DNA of 64,000 nt from Casuarius casuarius (GCA_003342895.1 PTFA01000050.1:2993856-3057855); one strand, 5' to 3'; shown: positions 50,401 to 62,561, counted from the stretch's first letter. Notes: generated by a model from the letters alone, not told the origin. Program-made: numbers and translations.

Positions 50401-51398
50401 TAAGCAGATGATACGTGTTGTTCAGCACTTATGGTGTTTTGTGTGTGAGATTGAATAAGGATCAGTCTCGCTGTTCCTCCAAAGCAGCTATTAAAGAATG
50501 GTGAATTCTTAGGGCTTTTTATGTACCGAGATTGTAAACCTGTTGTATTTTAAATGTCTTTTTGATTTGCAAAGAAATGCAGATGCACCCCATGCACTAG
50601 AAGCATTGCAGAGCCATCAGCGAACTGCTGCATGAGAAAACCCATCACAAGAGTTAAGTGATTTTAGCTTGATACTGTAATGAAATATTTTAAAACTGTA
50701 TCGAGTTAATGAATATTGTGGCCAGCCTGCATAATGTGCTGAGGATGTCGGAAGTGGAAGTGCTTTAAAAATAGACTCCGAGCTGCGTTTGTGGCAAACG
50801 GAGTGGAAGGACCAAGAACAGCTTTGGCCGTGGCGGTGGGGCTGTGGGGGCCGCTGGGCACTGCCGGGGCGGGAGCCGTCCCGTGTTCCCGCGGCGCCAC
50901 GTCGCTCCGCGGTGCCACGGCACGTCGCTCCGCGCTGCCGGCCTCGAGGCCGGGTCGGCACCAGGCCGAAGGGTCCCCGCGCCTGGGCAAAGCGGGCAGA
51001 CCGACGCGTGCAGCGTTTCACTCGGCAGTAAGCGCTTTTGTAGCATGAAGTCCTCAGGTGCGTTTTTTCTTCGTTGTCAGCAACTAAAATGCTAAAGTGC
51101 AACTTCAATAATTTCAGGAATAAAGTTGGGGCTGGGCGCTGCAAAGAAACCTCCCTTTTTAAGATGGTTAATTTGTTGTTATTATTACTTTTTACCTAGT
51201 GCAAAGTACACAGGGAATGGAGCTACTAAAGAGCATATCAACTAAATTAGGGTTAATTAGAAGTCCTCCCAAATAGCTGGTGCTTCATCAGCAACTGAAC
51301 AGCGTGTAAATAAATCTAATTTCTCTCCAAGTAAACTCTTCAGAAGCTTAATTACAATGGCTACGATCTTCCTTTTTCCCCCCCTTTTCTTTCCTTAG

Positions 51399-51533
51399 CG
51401 GGAGAGGGTCATTATCAGCTCCGTCTGGTAACGGGTATTATGAGCAGTCTCGAAACCCACCTTTCACAGGGGTCCTTTGAGGCCGAGGAGGAGGTGGAGG
51501 AACTTCCCGCACATCCAGAAGAGCCCAATTAAG
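51399..51533 (+). other. Candidate cryptic/alternative (poison) exon of ZNF423
   Basis: A long pyrimidine tract (51371-51396, ending ccttag) forms a strong 3' splice site at 51398. A possible donor AAG|GTAGTT lies at 51533/51534, defining a 135-nt segment. Joined in phase 1 to the 60-nt exon it stays open for 43 codons and ends in TAA two bases before the donor. It contains an internal ATG (51440) whose frame reads MSSLETHLSQGSFEAEEEVE and then ELPAHPEEPN before the stop. Inclusion would truncate ZNF423 before its first zinc finger. The donor is mediocre (T at +5), and such cryptic sites occur by chance in long introns, so this is a candidate only. Confidence 0.3.
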
Positions 51534-52639
51534 GTAGTTTGCAAGAAACTTGAGCAGCAGAAAGCACCAGTGCAAAGAAGAAACCCCTCTGTATTCTGGA
51601 GAGACTTTGGTTAACTACCTCAAGTATTTGTGCTGCTTGGATTATTGGCCATCTAAATTTCTTTCCCATTATTAGTTATTGGCCACCAAAAATCCACACC
51701 TAGGTATTTTATCTGTCCCTTTATTTTTTGCCGTGCATCGTTCCTGTGATCCGGATCCGAGTCCTCTGGCAGGTGTTTAGGATTGTATACCACGTTTCTG
51801 TCTACCGCTCTGACACTGGAGACCTGCCAGATTAGAGGAACAGTTGAGCAGAGACAAGTCTTTAAAGTCATTTTACTTTAACTCTTTTAAATATCTTTTC
51901 ACACTTTCTTTGCCGCCCATGACTAGAAAAAAGAGCCTAGGAAAACGTTAAGTGCGGAAGTGTTGTCACTGCTAGGAAGATCACCACGCGGGAGGACTGG
52001 TGCGGCTAACTTATTATTGCAGAGATAAATAGCTGAAAACCTCTAGTTAGGAATTATTTATTGGGAGGAAAGTGCAACTCCTGCGCGCGGGGTTAGGCTG
52101 GCTGCAGGAAGGGCACTGCTGAGGGCTCGCTCCAAGGGATTAGCTTAGTTCACTTGGTGCTTGATTCACTCTCCACTCCTTTTTATATGTATTTTCCTAT
52201 TTCTAATTTTATTAAAACCAGCGCATGCCTTATTACGCAGTGTCACGTTTCAGACTACCCTAAATTAATAAATGAGCAGGAGCAGAGTAGCACGCAGCAG
52301 AACTGGAACAGCGTGAGCTGCGCATAAGTATATTTCACTTAGCTCAAATTTAAACACTCTGCTTTGCTCAATTTAATTATCTGAAATTACTGAATTAATG
52401 GCTTTGTTGAGTGAAATGTGTAGGACTTCAGAGTTTTGTGTGAAAGGAAGAAACTAGAAAAGAAATTTGAGGGATGTTAGTTTTTATACGAGAGCTGGTG
52501 TTAAACGCAACCTGCGATGCAACTGAGCCCGCAATCCAAAGTCACCTGACGCTTAGGGCTGGAAAAGAGGGGAGGAACAGGGAACTTTCCGAGCACCTCT
52601 GCGAGTCTGGTTTCTCTCCCGGCATGGATTGGTGTCACC

Positions 52640-53440
52640 AGCGCGTGTGCCGGGCCGGGAGGTGGGTGTTTAGGGACCACGGACCGGCCGTGGCGGGCCG
52701 GTGCCGCTGGGTGTTTATGGACGCGCGAGGAGAGGCCGTGGGAGCCCGCGGCCGGCGCCAGTCCGCGCTCACAGCGGCACAGACGTGCGGCGGGCCTGGC
52801 GCTGGCCTTTCCCAAGGCTTGCCGGCCCTGCTCCTCCGGGGCTGCTTCGGCACGCGGGTGCCCAAGGCTCGTCAGGTTTCAGTTTCGTGTAGCTCTGCTG
52901 CGGCCGTTGCCGTCAGCGGGATCGGCCCCTCTGGCACCTGGGCTGTGCCAGCCCTCGCCAGGCCCAGCTGGTGCCGGTTGAGGGCCTATTTCCCCAGGTC
53001 CTGCAGGGTTGCTCGTGTGGGAGCTCCTTCGCCTGCATGAGGCAAAACTGCCTGGATTTGCCCCGTTTCCCCCGGCCATGGGGGCCGGCGGCTGTCAGAG
53101 GCAGGAGCCCCTGGTGCGGGGCAGGGCAGATGCGGTGGAACAGGTACCGTTTTCCTCAGATGCCTTTCAAAAACCTCTTTTTCTGTGAACAACATTGGGA
53201 TGACAGAGCCGGCAAGCTGTTCCTTCCGAGGGGTTACTTGGCTCTTGCTCCGGCCGTGAATCCCAGCGGTGTGTTGTGGCCCTGGTGCGCCCCCGGGTGC
53301 GAGGGGAGCTCGGCCCGTGGAGGTCACTCGTGTCTCGGTCCCCAAGTTCTGAAGACGCCCCACCGCGGCGGGGGCGGCAGAGCCCTCGCGCGCCCTCGGG
53401 CTGCACCTTTGCCGTCCCGGGGGAGAGCGATCCAGGCGGC
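52640..53440. promoter_or_regulatory. CpG-rich region
   Basis: About 0.8 kb of CpG-rich sequence inside intron 2. Its densest part is around 52.65-52.87 kb. No exon was recognised. Confidence 0.45.
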
Positions 53441-53775
53441 TTCTGAGCAAACGTAGGCGGAGAAGGCCGTGAAGTAATTACTGCTTCACGTGTTCTGCCC
53501 GAGTGTATTTTTCTTCTTGCAGCAATGTGTTTTTGCCTGTGTTGTTAAGTCTTTTCCTTTTCCCTCCATACTGATTGCATGCCTGGTTTTTTAACAGATT
53601 GCTGAACGCTATAGCTCTTTCAGCCTTGGCCATCATGTTTGGGGGTTTTATTGATATAAAAATTTAAAAAAGGTAAATAGTGTAAAATGTGAAGATACAG
53701 GATAGTTTTTAGGCAAATATGTCCTAAGCATGGGAAAAGTGCATATATTCAGGAACATAGCTAAGAGGGTTTGGG

Positions 53776-53810
53776 GTTTTTTTGTTTGTTTGTTTTTTGT
53801 TTTTGTTTTG
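53776..53810 (+). repeat. (GTTT)n-like T-rich tract
   Basis: The tract is a G/T-only run of tttgtttgtttgttttttg type. It looks like a simple repeat and not a splice acceptor tract, because no AG follows within a short distance. Confidence 0.85.
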
Positions 53811-54279
53811 AATGGAGGCCTTGCTAAGCTTTCCTGTTACAGTCTTCCAGTCTTGCCCTAATGCGTTCACGGACTATCCTGAGCGGAGGAAGGGGATGTT
53901 CCTCGGGCTGCAACATCGCTGCAGAAAGCACAGTTCTGAGTTCTGGGTCTTATGGGGGAGGTTGGGGGTTGGGGGGATTCTGCATTTGGAATTAGGCTGA
54001 GGGGATTCGAACACTCAAATACATGGTCACATTTTGTCACTTACGGTAAATTACGTCATCTATAATTTTTCTTTCTTTAAAAATCAACAGGTTTATTTTA
54101 ATCATCAGTTCCAACAGATGGTATTCTAAGCAGAACTGGTCGATATCTTATTTTTTCATTTGATATGCAGCTGCAATAACAAGCCACATGTGAATTTTGT
54201 TAAGCCTTCCAAATTTTCTGTCTGCTCAGGGAACTATAGATTTAAGCTTTACAGATATCTGGCTTCACATTAAAGTAAA

Positions 54280-54309
54280 AATATATATATATATATTATA
54301 TATATATAT
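54280..54309 (+). repeat. (AT)n microsatellite
   Basis: An alternating AT run has one phase slip (ttata), so it is self-complementary and cruciform-prone. Confidence 0.95.
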
Positions 54310-55039
54310 CATTTATGCTGTTTCTTTAAAAGAAAAAAGTTTTTGTCATGACTATAAATTAAAATGTGATTAAAATGTCCTGTGTTAAATCTGAGAGCAG
54401 GATTTGATGGAACTGCTAGAAACAGGACACTTGTTTTGAGCAGATTTGACAAATACTGAAGCTGAGTGTGTTATTAATATGGCAGTGTCTTTTCTGGAGC
54501 TGAAAACTTGCCTTGCCTTTATTGTGTTATGATGGTCATCATTATTAAACCAACGCTTGCATGCCAAAGAGTTAGAAGTGCATTTCTGTGAAGAAGTGCG
54601 CTTTACTTTGAGGTCCGTCCTTACTGCACACTGATTTCCTGGTGTATATAAACCTTAATTTAGATCAGTTTTGATTTGAGCCTGATTATAGGAACTGAGG
54701 ATGGAAGTAGCTCCCATTCAGATGCACCTTAAGAATCTGGAAGTGGACAAAAATATCCTATTTTTACGTGTGTAATCCATTGCATGGCTATTAAACTTCT
54801 TGAGTAAATGGAGAGTTTCCTGCAGATGATGGTTTGAGACGTTTGGACAGCTATGTGAAGACGCGCTATTTAATTTGAATACCGCAGAGATGTACAAAGC
54901 AAACTTCTGCTTGACGCTAGGAGAGCACCGAGGCGTTGATGTTGCGGAAAGCGGTGGTGACTTGTCTCCGGCATGTGGTGTTTTGGGATGAGGACTCCCT
55001 TTTTTTGTGTGCGGTGGCAGCAAGGCGCTCCTGGGGGAA

Positions 55040-55460
55040 AACGCGCCGTTCCTGGTAGGATCATGAGTTTCTCCCCGAAGGCGGCCTCTGGCCGTGGGCA
55101 CGTGCTGGGCGCTGGCCGGGCGCAGCTGCGGGGGCCTCCGCCGCAGCTGGGCTCGCAGGCAGCCCCGGGCCCAGCGGGGGAAATGTCGCCTTGTCTCGCG
55201 CCCTTTGCCTCTCTCGGGCTGCCACGGGGCTCGGCGCGAGCCTCGGCGCAGCGCCAGGACGTGTCCCATCCCCACTCGCGCCCGCTTGCTGCGCGCAGGA
55301 CCGAGGCGGGTGACCCGGGAGCATCCTGCCGTCGGATGCCGTGTCGGCAGCTCGGCGCTCGCCCTCCCCTCTGCTCGCGCTCTCTGAAATTGCCTTTCGA
55401 AGCTTTCCGTGGCAGGAAGGTGTTTGCATCCCGTACGGGTAATCTGGAGCCGCATGCCCA
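55040..55460. other. CpG-rich patch
   Basis: A sharply bounded GC-rich block between AT-rich sequence at 54.0-54.9 and 55.5-57.0 kb. The long minus-strand frames here are compositional. Confidence 0.5.
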
Positions 55461-57460
55461 ACGCTGAGGAGCTGCTGCGCGTCGTGTGCCGTTAACGCTG
55501 CGAAGTACAGTCCCGCTCCTGCTTGCATGCAAATACACAACAACAGCTTAGCTATTTGTCCACTTTTCAGTGTATAAATGCATTTGTCGCATAACATAGT
55601 AACATCTAAATCATTTTAGTAAAAGCACTAGAAAGGCTGAAATACTGCTTGCAGGTAAAATTAAATTTTACTGTTTGGTGTTGTTTTTAAGATTTCCTTA
55701 TCCAATTTTTTTTTAATGCTTTTAGAGAAATACATGCAATAGAGTGCTTAATCACTATTGCTTTATTTTTTAAACTTGTCTCTGTTATTTTGCCTTCCTA
55801 AGGTCTGAAGAATTAGCCCGCAGGCTAAAAGTTGCTATAAAATATTAATTAAATTTTTTCTTGTTTTTGTTATAGACCCAGATATCTTTTTAATGTGCCT
55901 GTTCAGTTTTGAGGCTACTATTTTTGTTACTACACATAAATCATTAGCAAGCATTTTTAGTGTGATCAGTGAAAGGTTAATAGAAACCCTTAATTTTCAG
56001 ATAAATCTTTTTGATTAGCTACTCAGAAATTTCCTCAAAAAAAGGGGTGTAAATTGTTCCACACTGAAAACTGGAGACTGTGTCCAATTTGTGCATAAAT
56101 TGAAATTGTCTTTATAACAGACTCTTAGGAAGGTGTGGGGTTGCCTTCAAGTTAATGATTTAAACATAAACTGACCCTTGATGAGGGAGTTGGAGTTTCA
56201 GTTTAATGCGTTTCTGCAGTTTTCCTTCGCCTTCAGTGCCTTCAAGTTCCACACAAATAATTCCTTCATAACAAGTGCCTTTTCAGAAGATGTATGCTGC
56301 TGACAGTTAATATAAAATTATTGCCCCTGAATGCATTTTTGTAATTACTTCCCAGAGAACTGTCTTTGTGTTAGAAGACATTTCACACTTTAGTAACATA
56401 AGTGTTTGGGGAGAACATGAGTAATAATTACAAGCAGTCTTTCAGTGAAAATAAACCTAAAATTATTGGGGGGGAAAAAAAAAAGCTAATGTTAAAGTTG
56501 GTTAGCGACAGTGAGCAATTTATTTAGCATGTTATGCATGTCTATATATTTTCCAAGTTTAATAATCCTTCAGTAACTAAACTTAAAAAAGCAATAAAGA
56601 ACAGAGAAACTGCTTTCTAATTTTTAAGCAATAATGAAACTAAAAACTGATTAAAAGTGACATGTTACTAGAGAGAGAATAAAGAAACTTAATCTGAATG
56701 CTCCTATAGGAGATTTCTGCTATAATGGAAAATGAAATGACTCACAGTTTGATCAATAAAAAAATTAGCAGCATTTAATAAAAGGTTTCTCCAGCACATT
56801 GACTAAAAGATATTATGAATGTCCCGAAATCTAAGAAAATAAGGATTTTAGGTTGAGTTTGTATGCATTGAGTGTGTGAGATACAAAAATTGACTGAGCA
56901 AAGTCAGTGGGCTTTAGATGAGACCCTATATGTAAATAAATAATAATAAAATAATAATAAGAAAGCCAATGGGACTGGCGTTGTGCACAGAGTAGTGGTA
57001 TGTTCTGGTGGTTATTCTGTGCATGCTGACGGCGAGCTTGTGTTCACACGGACACGGAGGGCGAAGTCTTGGATGCATTGGAGAAAATGGGGTGGGTATA
57101 CCGAGAGGTTTACTGTCAAAATAGAAGGATAACCGTGGACTTGGGTGAAAGCAAGGCACCATGAGGCACCAAGTTCACGTGCATCGCCCGTCCTGTGCGT
57201 AGAGCACGTGAGAGCACGCCCCAGTAAAGCGAGGTGTCATGAGCTGGTCAGTCCTCTGCTCCGCCACGGGTGCTCGGTAGCTCTTTCCATGCTCTTCAGC
57301 TCAAGGTAGACACTTCAGATTTCTCTTAAACATTGTAGCTGCCAATATGTGAAAATTGTGTCATGTTGGTGAAGCAAGATCCACGTTTTCCCTGTGAAAT
57401 ATTAGTGTAACTAAGTTATAACGCGGAAAGAGGAGGCTGGTGAGCATGCGAGGTCGTGGC

Positions 57461-57498
57461 GAAGGGCTGTGCGAGGTGGCGGTGAAGGGCTGTGCGAG
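57461..57498 (+). repeat. Duplicated 15-mer, 23-bp period
   Basis: gaagggctgtgcgag is found at 57461-57475 and 57484-57498, separated by gtggcggt. The flanking sequence cgtggc/ggtggcggt is also similar. Confidence 0.8.
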
Positions 57499-57759
57499 CG
57501 GCGGGCTGCGTGGCACCAGCAGCGCCGATCCCCTGATTGCAGGCGCTTGGCTCGTGCCCTGTCTCTCTGAAAGCACGTGCTGTGCAAAGAGGTGCAGCAC
57601 CCCAGCAAACAAGGTGGCTTTTTAAACTAAGTTAAAGACAAATTCTGAGAACTGCCTAAACATTTAAAAGTGGACAAGACTGGATGCATGCAGTGGTGCC
57701 ATACAGCTCTCTTGCGATGCAGTACAGAAGTCGGGGGCTCCTGGGAACGTGTCTTTCGT

Positions 57760-58340
57760 TGCTGACGCGCTCCATGCAAAGCCGTGCTGTTGGCGCGGCC
57801 TGCGCCGCTCCTGGGGCTGCTGGGGGAGAGCTGCCTCACGCAGAGCCCTCCCCGGCCCCCCCAAGGCCCCGGCTGGCCCCACGCAGCCGGAGCGCAGGGT
57901 CCTCGGAGGGCGCGCCGAGGTGATGCCGTGCAACCTCCGTGGCTCGAGGGCAGCCCCCTCCTGCTGCTCCTCATTACGGCGCTGCGGAGAGATCAGTTTT
58001 CTGCAGTTGTACATCTCAGGAGGCTGGTGCCCTTCACCCCGCGCTGGGTCAAATCCTGCTTTCGGCGCCCCGTCCCGGGCTGGTGCTGGGCGCGTGGGGC
58101 TGGGGCGGCGTGCTCTGCTGCGCCGGCTTGGAGGCCGCTCTGCCGGGGACGGCGGGAAGGTCCCGCGCGCCCGTCCGTGGCCCAGGCGGGACGGTCCGAG
58201 ATGGGTTTTCCGGAAGATTTCGGCTGTGGTTGGTGTTTGTGTTACCGAAACGTTGATGGCTGTTTTGCCCTGTTCCTCCCCCGTTGGCCACCAGCTGCGG
58301 AGGCCTTCGGAGGTTTTCCGCTCCGTTGCGGGACTGGAGG
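57760..58340. other. CpG-rich patch
   Basis: A GC-rich block with several CpG clusters. No gene or repeat was identified. Confidence 0.45.
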
Positions 58341-58799
58341 CAGCACTGAAACGCTAACAAAACAAATAAAAGTGGAGGAACCCCCCACACGCCGACGCAG
58401 CGTCGGACATGGAGTAAAACACTAATGAGCGTTTAGATTAGGCTTTTCCTTTAGGTTGCTTGTTCTTTTGTTCTCACTTCCCGACAGCGCGCGGCCTTTC
58501 CTGCGCGGGTGCGGGGGGCGGCAGCGCTGCGGGCAGGGGTCCCGCCGCGGCCCCGGGGGCCCCTTGGCTCTTCTACAGCACCGTTTGTTCCTTCAGCAAT
58601 TGGGTTTTATTTCTTCGGCAGCGTTTTCTTTTGTCACTTGTCCTGCACCTCTGGAAAATTTCTAGGAATTATTGTTGCCTGTTGCGAGACCTCTATTTGT
58701 TTATTTGTTTATTTTCTTTGTACCAAGGCAGAGGGATGAAGAGAGAGGTGTCTCTCTTCCCCCTCTTCACTTTGTCTTCAGGCTCTCGGAAACCATCAG

Positions 58800-58802
<3 letters not shown>

Positions 58803-58843
<41 letters not shown>

Positions 58844-58857
58844 CACACACACACACA
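58803..58857 (+). repeat. (TG)n followed by inverse (AC)n
   Basis: A TG run (58803-58835) is followed by aatatat and then an AC run (58843-58857). The two runs are complementary, so the locus can form a long perfect hairpin or Z-DNA. Confidence 0.95.
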
Positions 58858-58989
58858 TTTAGGTATTTGCATAGCAGAACAACTTGAATTTGAGCACTCT
58901 ATAGATGAACGCCCTGTCCCTGTATGGCAAAGTTACTTTGACGGGCAGCACCGTCTAGTGCTAAACCCAAAGTACTCTTACCGTAAAGA

Positions 58990-59090
58990 AATGCTGCTGA
59001 TGGAAGACCTGTAACTTGAGATATTTAAAGCCAGACGTGACACTGCACAACATAGTTTGCTCCAGAGAATGGTCCTAGGTTCAAAAAAAA
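58990..59090 (+). mobile_element. Possible diverged CR1 fragment ending in poly(A)
   Basis: The phrase gagatatttaaagccagacg followed by tgacactgcacaacatagtt resembles the CR1 segment 'atctttaaaaccagactgga…ctgaacaacatggt'. It is followed by a run of about 14 A (59076-59089), unusual for CR1, which normally ends in a short octamer repeat. The A-run may be unrelated. The call is weak. Confidence 0.35.
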
Positions 59091-59399
59091 AAAAAAATCT
59101 GAGTTTTTTTAAAAAATCCTCAGGCTTAAAAAAAGGCCCAGAAAATTTGCTAGCACAAACACAGAGGCTTGCTCGCCCTGTTTTGTGCTGATAAGATAGA
59201 AAGTTTAAACTGTCTGTATTTGTTTGTACAGCTTAAAAAAAATAAGCTAAGAGGCTTGTTCCTTTTAGCATTTCTCTGGCCCATGTGTTGCAAGGTGTTG
59301 CCCATTTCCCTGTTTTTCCGTGGGGCTGTAGGCAGCCATCAGCACCGCTCGCCGTGTGGCTCCAGCCTTCTCGTGCTTTTAATTACGGTGCTAGCTGAA

Positions 59400-60270
59400 G
59401 CCCTGAACGGAGTTGGTGGTTCCCGCGGTGGCCAGGGCCGCGGCCGGAGCAGAACTGCCACGGGAGGACAGACGGAGGGACAGATGGATGGACGGCGGCA
59501 GCATGAGCTCCGCGGGGCCTAGCGTGGCCAAGGCGTGTGCGGTGCCCATTCGTGCACCCGGCCAGCGCGCAGTGGCCACCACGGCAGCGCTTTGGGCGCG
59601 CTCCGGCGGCGTTCCCGCCCGTTCCCGCCTCGGGGTGCCCCGCGGGAGTTCGGCTCCCGCACTCGCAGCGCCCCGTGCTTCGGCCCTGCTCGGGCAGCAG
59701 CGCGCCCCTGCCCCGGAGCACCCTCGGAAAGGGCGACCCTCGGGAAAACGAGCTGCCGTTTGCAGAAAGGCAAGAGTGGTGAGCGCCGTCGGCTCCAGCG
59801 GCAGCTCGAGTAACATGCTCTTGACTGCTGGCCAGGCGCTTAGGTCACAGGGTAAAACACTCCTCCTCTTTAAAGCTCTGCTGGCCTCTTGCTGTGTTAC
59901 AGGGAAAACAAGCAAAAACCCCCACACCCTGTTTCCTGGGCCTGCAGGTAGAGCGAGATATATGTCCAAGGCCGACCTGGCAAACTGTGTCCTCTCCTGG
60001 TCACAAAAGAAGGTTGTTAAAGCCATCGGTGGAGGTGGCGGGTTCCCTGAGAGGTTACCGGGGACGCTTTTGTGCGACACGAGGACTGCCGCTCGCTGGG
60101 ACCGGCTAGCGGCCGTCTCTCGCGAGAGGCCGGGCCGGCAGCCTCCTCCCGGCCTTGCGCGGCTGGGGGAGAAGGGGGGGGAGCGTGGCGCTTGGCAGCG
60201 GGCTCGAGGGCAGTAACGCCGAGGGGCGGCCAGCCGGCGCGAGCCCTCGGACGCGCTGCAGACGGAAAAC
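59400..60270. promoter_or_regulatory. CpG island in the 3' part of intron 2
   Basis: CpG-dense at 59.4-59.75 and 60.06-60.25 kb with a less GC-rich middle. It lies about 2 kb before the 201-nt exon. A transcript starting here and splicing to that exon could use the Met codon at 62465, but no first exon is evident. Confidence 0.5.
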
Positions 60271-62360
60271 ATCTCATCCTAAAGCAATGCTGCTCTTGCT
60301 AAATAATTTATGCGCGATTCATCGTTGTGTTATTTGACATACAATTATGTCAAGCAATGATAGTTTTGAAAGGTTGCCTGGCGGATCAGATTCCCCGTTC
60401 AGCAGGGAATTGAAAAATGTTTCTGGAATTTGGCTTTGCAGTCAGGAATCTATTTTCTTATCTCACATTGTACAATTTATTTTTCCTAAAGCAGTGCGCT
60501 AAATTATTTGTTTTTGTTGGACTTGGTCAAACAGATTTATCCCTGGTGTAGCCACGAAGTTTTGGAGCGATACCAAGGATGAATTTGTCACGATGTACTT
60601 GCCCGCTCGGCCGACCTTTAGGCTCACTGTCCCAAGGCAGCGCTGCCTCCATGTAAGCCCCTCAAACCTTCCCCGAGTTCCCTAAATGCCTTCTGCTGCC
60701 GGGGGCAGCCGGGCAGTCCAGGGGTGCTTTCTCCAAGCTTGCCGTGAGCAGGCAGCCCGGAATCAGGTGGCAGTTCTTTAAATCAGATTTATATGCTTGG
60801 ACTATTTTTATAGGTTTCTGTCTTATAAAACCGGAGGGTTGACATTCTGATTTATTAACTATCAACTCTACAGGACATGCGGGCTTTAGAAAGATTGAAT
60901 GAGCTGTAATGTTTGTGATTCAAGTCTGGGATGAGAGACTGTAAAAAGGTGTGCCAAGTAAATATGACAAAATGGAAGTGATAATTTGAATATGTGCATT
61001 AAATTATGTGTTAAGTTAAGCAAAGCTAGCATAGCTTTAAATGTAACTTATTATTTGGCAAGGTAGTAGTATAAGGAGAACCAGAATTATGCTCTTTTTC
61101 ATTACAATAAGTTTTTATTAAAGGAAGAGGCTATAAAGCATGAAGTTCAGAGCACTGCGTTTTATTGAATAAACATAGTACAGATGATGACCTACAACGT
61201 AGAGAGCTTAGTGAGTGATACTTTTTATAACCAAATCCTTAAATTCATTATCTGTGTATAAGTGGCACATCTGATTTGTTAAGATGCATATTATATCTCA
61301 CCCTCAATGGAAGCTTTCTAGTAGAAAGGTATGTATAATTTAACAGTAAAAGAACCTGAAAATGTGTAGATCAGTTAATTGCTAAGAGATGCTGTGATAC
61401 GCCACAGGCAGGCATTGATTTTTAATATTTCCTTTGCAATGCGAAGGGTATGTCACGTTACGAGTGCTCCGTGGAAAACTGCAAAGCATTTTACACAAGC
61501 TGATTTACGTTACCATGCTCTGTGCAGAAGATGGTATAAAACGTGTGCTTCCAGTGGAGGGTGGTAACAGAGCCCTACTAACACTGCATATTGCCCCGAT
61601 GTAGCAAAGCTGATTCTCCAGGCAGCTACCGCAGCCTTGCAATGGGGTGTTTCTGGAGCTGCTGGAGAACTGAGTTTTGAGGTACACCGATGCATGGAAA
61701 CTTGAGGTTTATCTGGCAAGGACATTGGTGTTACCCCATGCCTGGCTCACAGACTGGGGTAAAAAACCGTCTGAGAAATCTGAAGGTCGCATGCAATGCC
61801 ACGGGCCTCGCGACAGAGCGACAGCGCTCGAGGTCTGCTCGCCAGGCAGACGGGCTCGCGCTGGTTTACGGGCCCTCTCGCTCAGTGGCGTATGCGTGTT
61901 CTTTGGGGGTCTTGAACTGCGCTGTGGTGTGTGTGTTTGTTTTTCCTCCTCGATGTTAGTAACATTGGGACTTGGAGGCGGGGAGCGTTACGAGTTAGAA
62001 TTCAGCACGTGCCTTTTCTTTGCAAGCTGTAATTAATCTTGCCAGTCTTTCAGGCTTTGAGAATCTGGTTTAAGCGATGAAACACTAACGACTTTATGTG
62101 ACAGAGTTGGAGATTGCTGCTCTACACCCACTAAAGAAGCTCATAAAAAGCGTGTTTGCAGGATTCACACCAAGCAGTAGCGCGTACAGTTGAGAATTGT
62201 TGCACCGCATGATATAAAAACCACATTAATATAATAAAAGGCGTCGGGAATAATGTGAGAGCAGCTGTAATTAAATGTGTCTTAATAAGTGCAACATCAT
62301 TCTTAAATCTCTTATTTCTTCAGACCTGTAAAACTTAGAGCGTGCTCTTCCCGTTGGCAG

Positions 62361-62561
62361 GTGGCCTGGGAGGAGAGCTGGAGCACGATGCGAAGGACAG
62401 CCGGGCCCTGGAAGAGAGGAACAGCGTGACGAGTCAGGAGGAGAGAAATGAGGAAGATGAAGACATGGAGGATGAGTCAATTTACACCTGCGATAACTGT
62501 CAGCAGGACTTCGATTCGCTGGCAGACCTGACTGAACACAGGGCACACAACTGTCCTGGAG
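62361..62561 (+). CDS. ZNF423: ZNF423 internal coding exon with first zinc finger (201 nt)
   Basis: This 67-codon internal exon of ZNF423 is flanked by phase-1 introns. The acceptor is ttggcag|GTGG at 62360/62361 and the donor is GGAG|GTAATG at 62561/62562. The translation opens with [20 protein letters not shown], continues through [20 protein letters not shown], and ends in one finger-like unit with key residues C-X2-C-X12-H (CDNC...TEH) followed by RAHNC. The last zinc ligand is therefore a His at a short spacing or a Cys, and the finger is atypical, as in mammalian orthologues. Differences from mammals (such as EHDAKD for ECDQKT) are conservative, and the splice phases match the exon at 38012. 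The Met codon at 62465-62467, in a good context (gacATGg), corresponds to the start of a shorter mammalian isoform, so it may also serve as an initiation site here. The remaining roughly 29 fingers lie downstream of the window. Confidence 0.96.

Larger units (their letters stand above)
38072..62360 (+). other. ZNF423 intron between the 60-nt and 201-nt exons
   Basis: This is a 24.3-kb phase-1 intron bounded by GTAAAT at 38072 and ttggcag at 62360. Its contents by eye are CpG-rich patches near 38.8-39.3, 41.2, 44.2-45.1, 50.8, 52.6-53.4, 55.0-55.5, 57.8-58.3 and 59.4-60.3 kb; a retroposon cluster at 45.3-46.6 kb; several microsatellites; a 16-bp inverted repeat at 40.74 kb; and a possible cryptic exon at 51.4 kb. 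The AT-rich stretches 46.6-48.8, 49.2-50.7, 55.6-57.0 and 60.3-61.8 kb contain many TAATTA-like sites and no coding signal that I recognise. Confidence 0.93.

Noticed and set aside
54718..55597. Several long minus-strand frames
   Set aside because: Different frames overlap in the same GC-rich block; none resembles a known protein.
59391..60272. Minus-strand open frame of about 290 codons
   Set aside because: Compositional artefact of the CpG-rich patch, with an opposite-strand frame of similar length and no recognisable domain.
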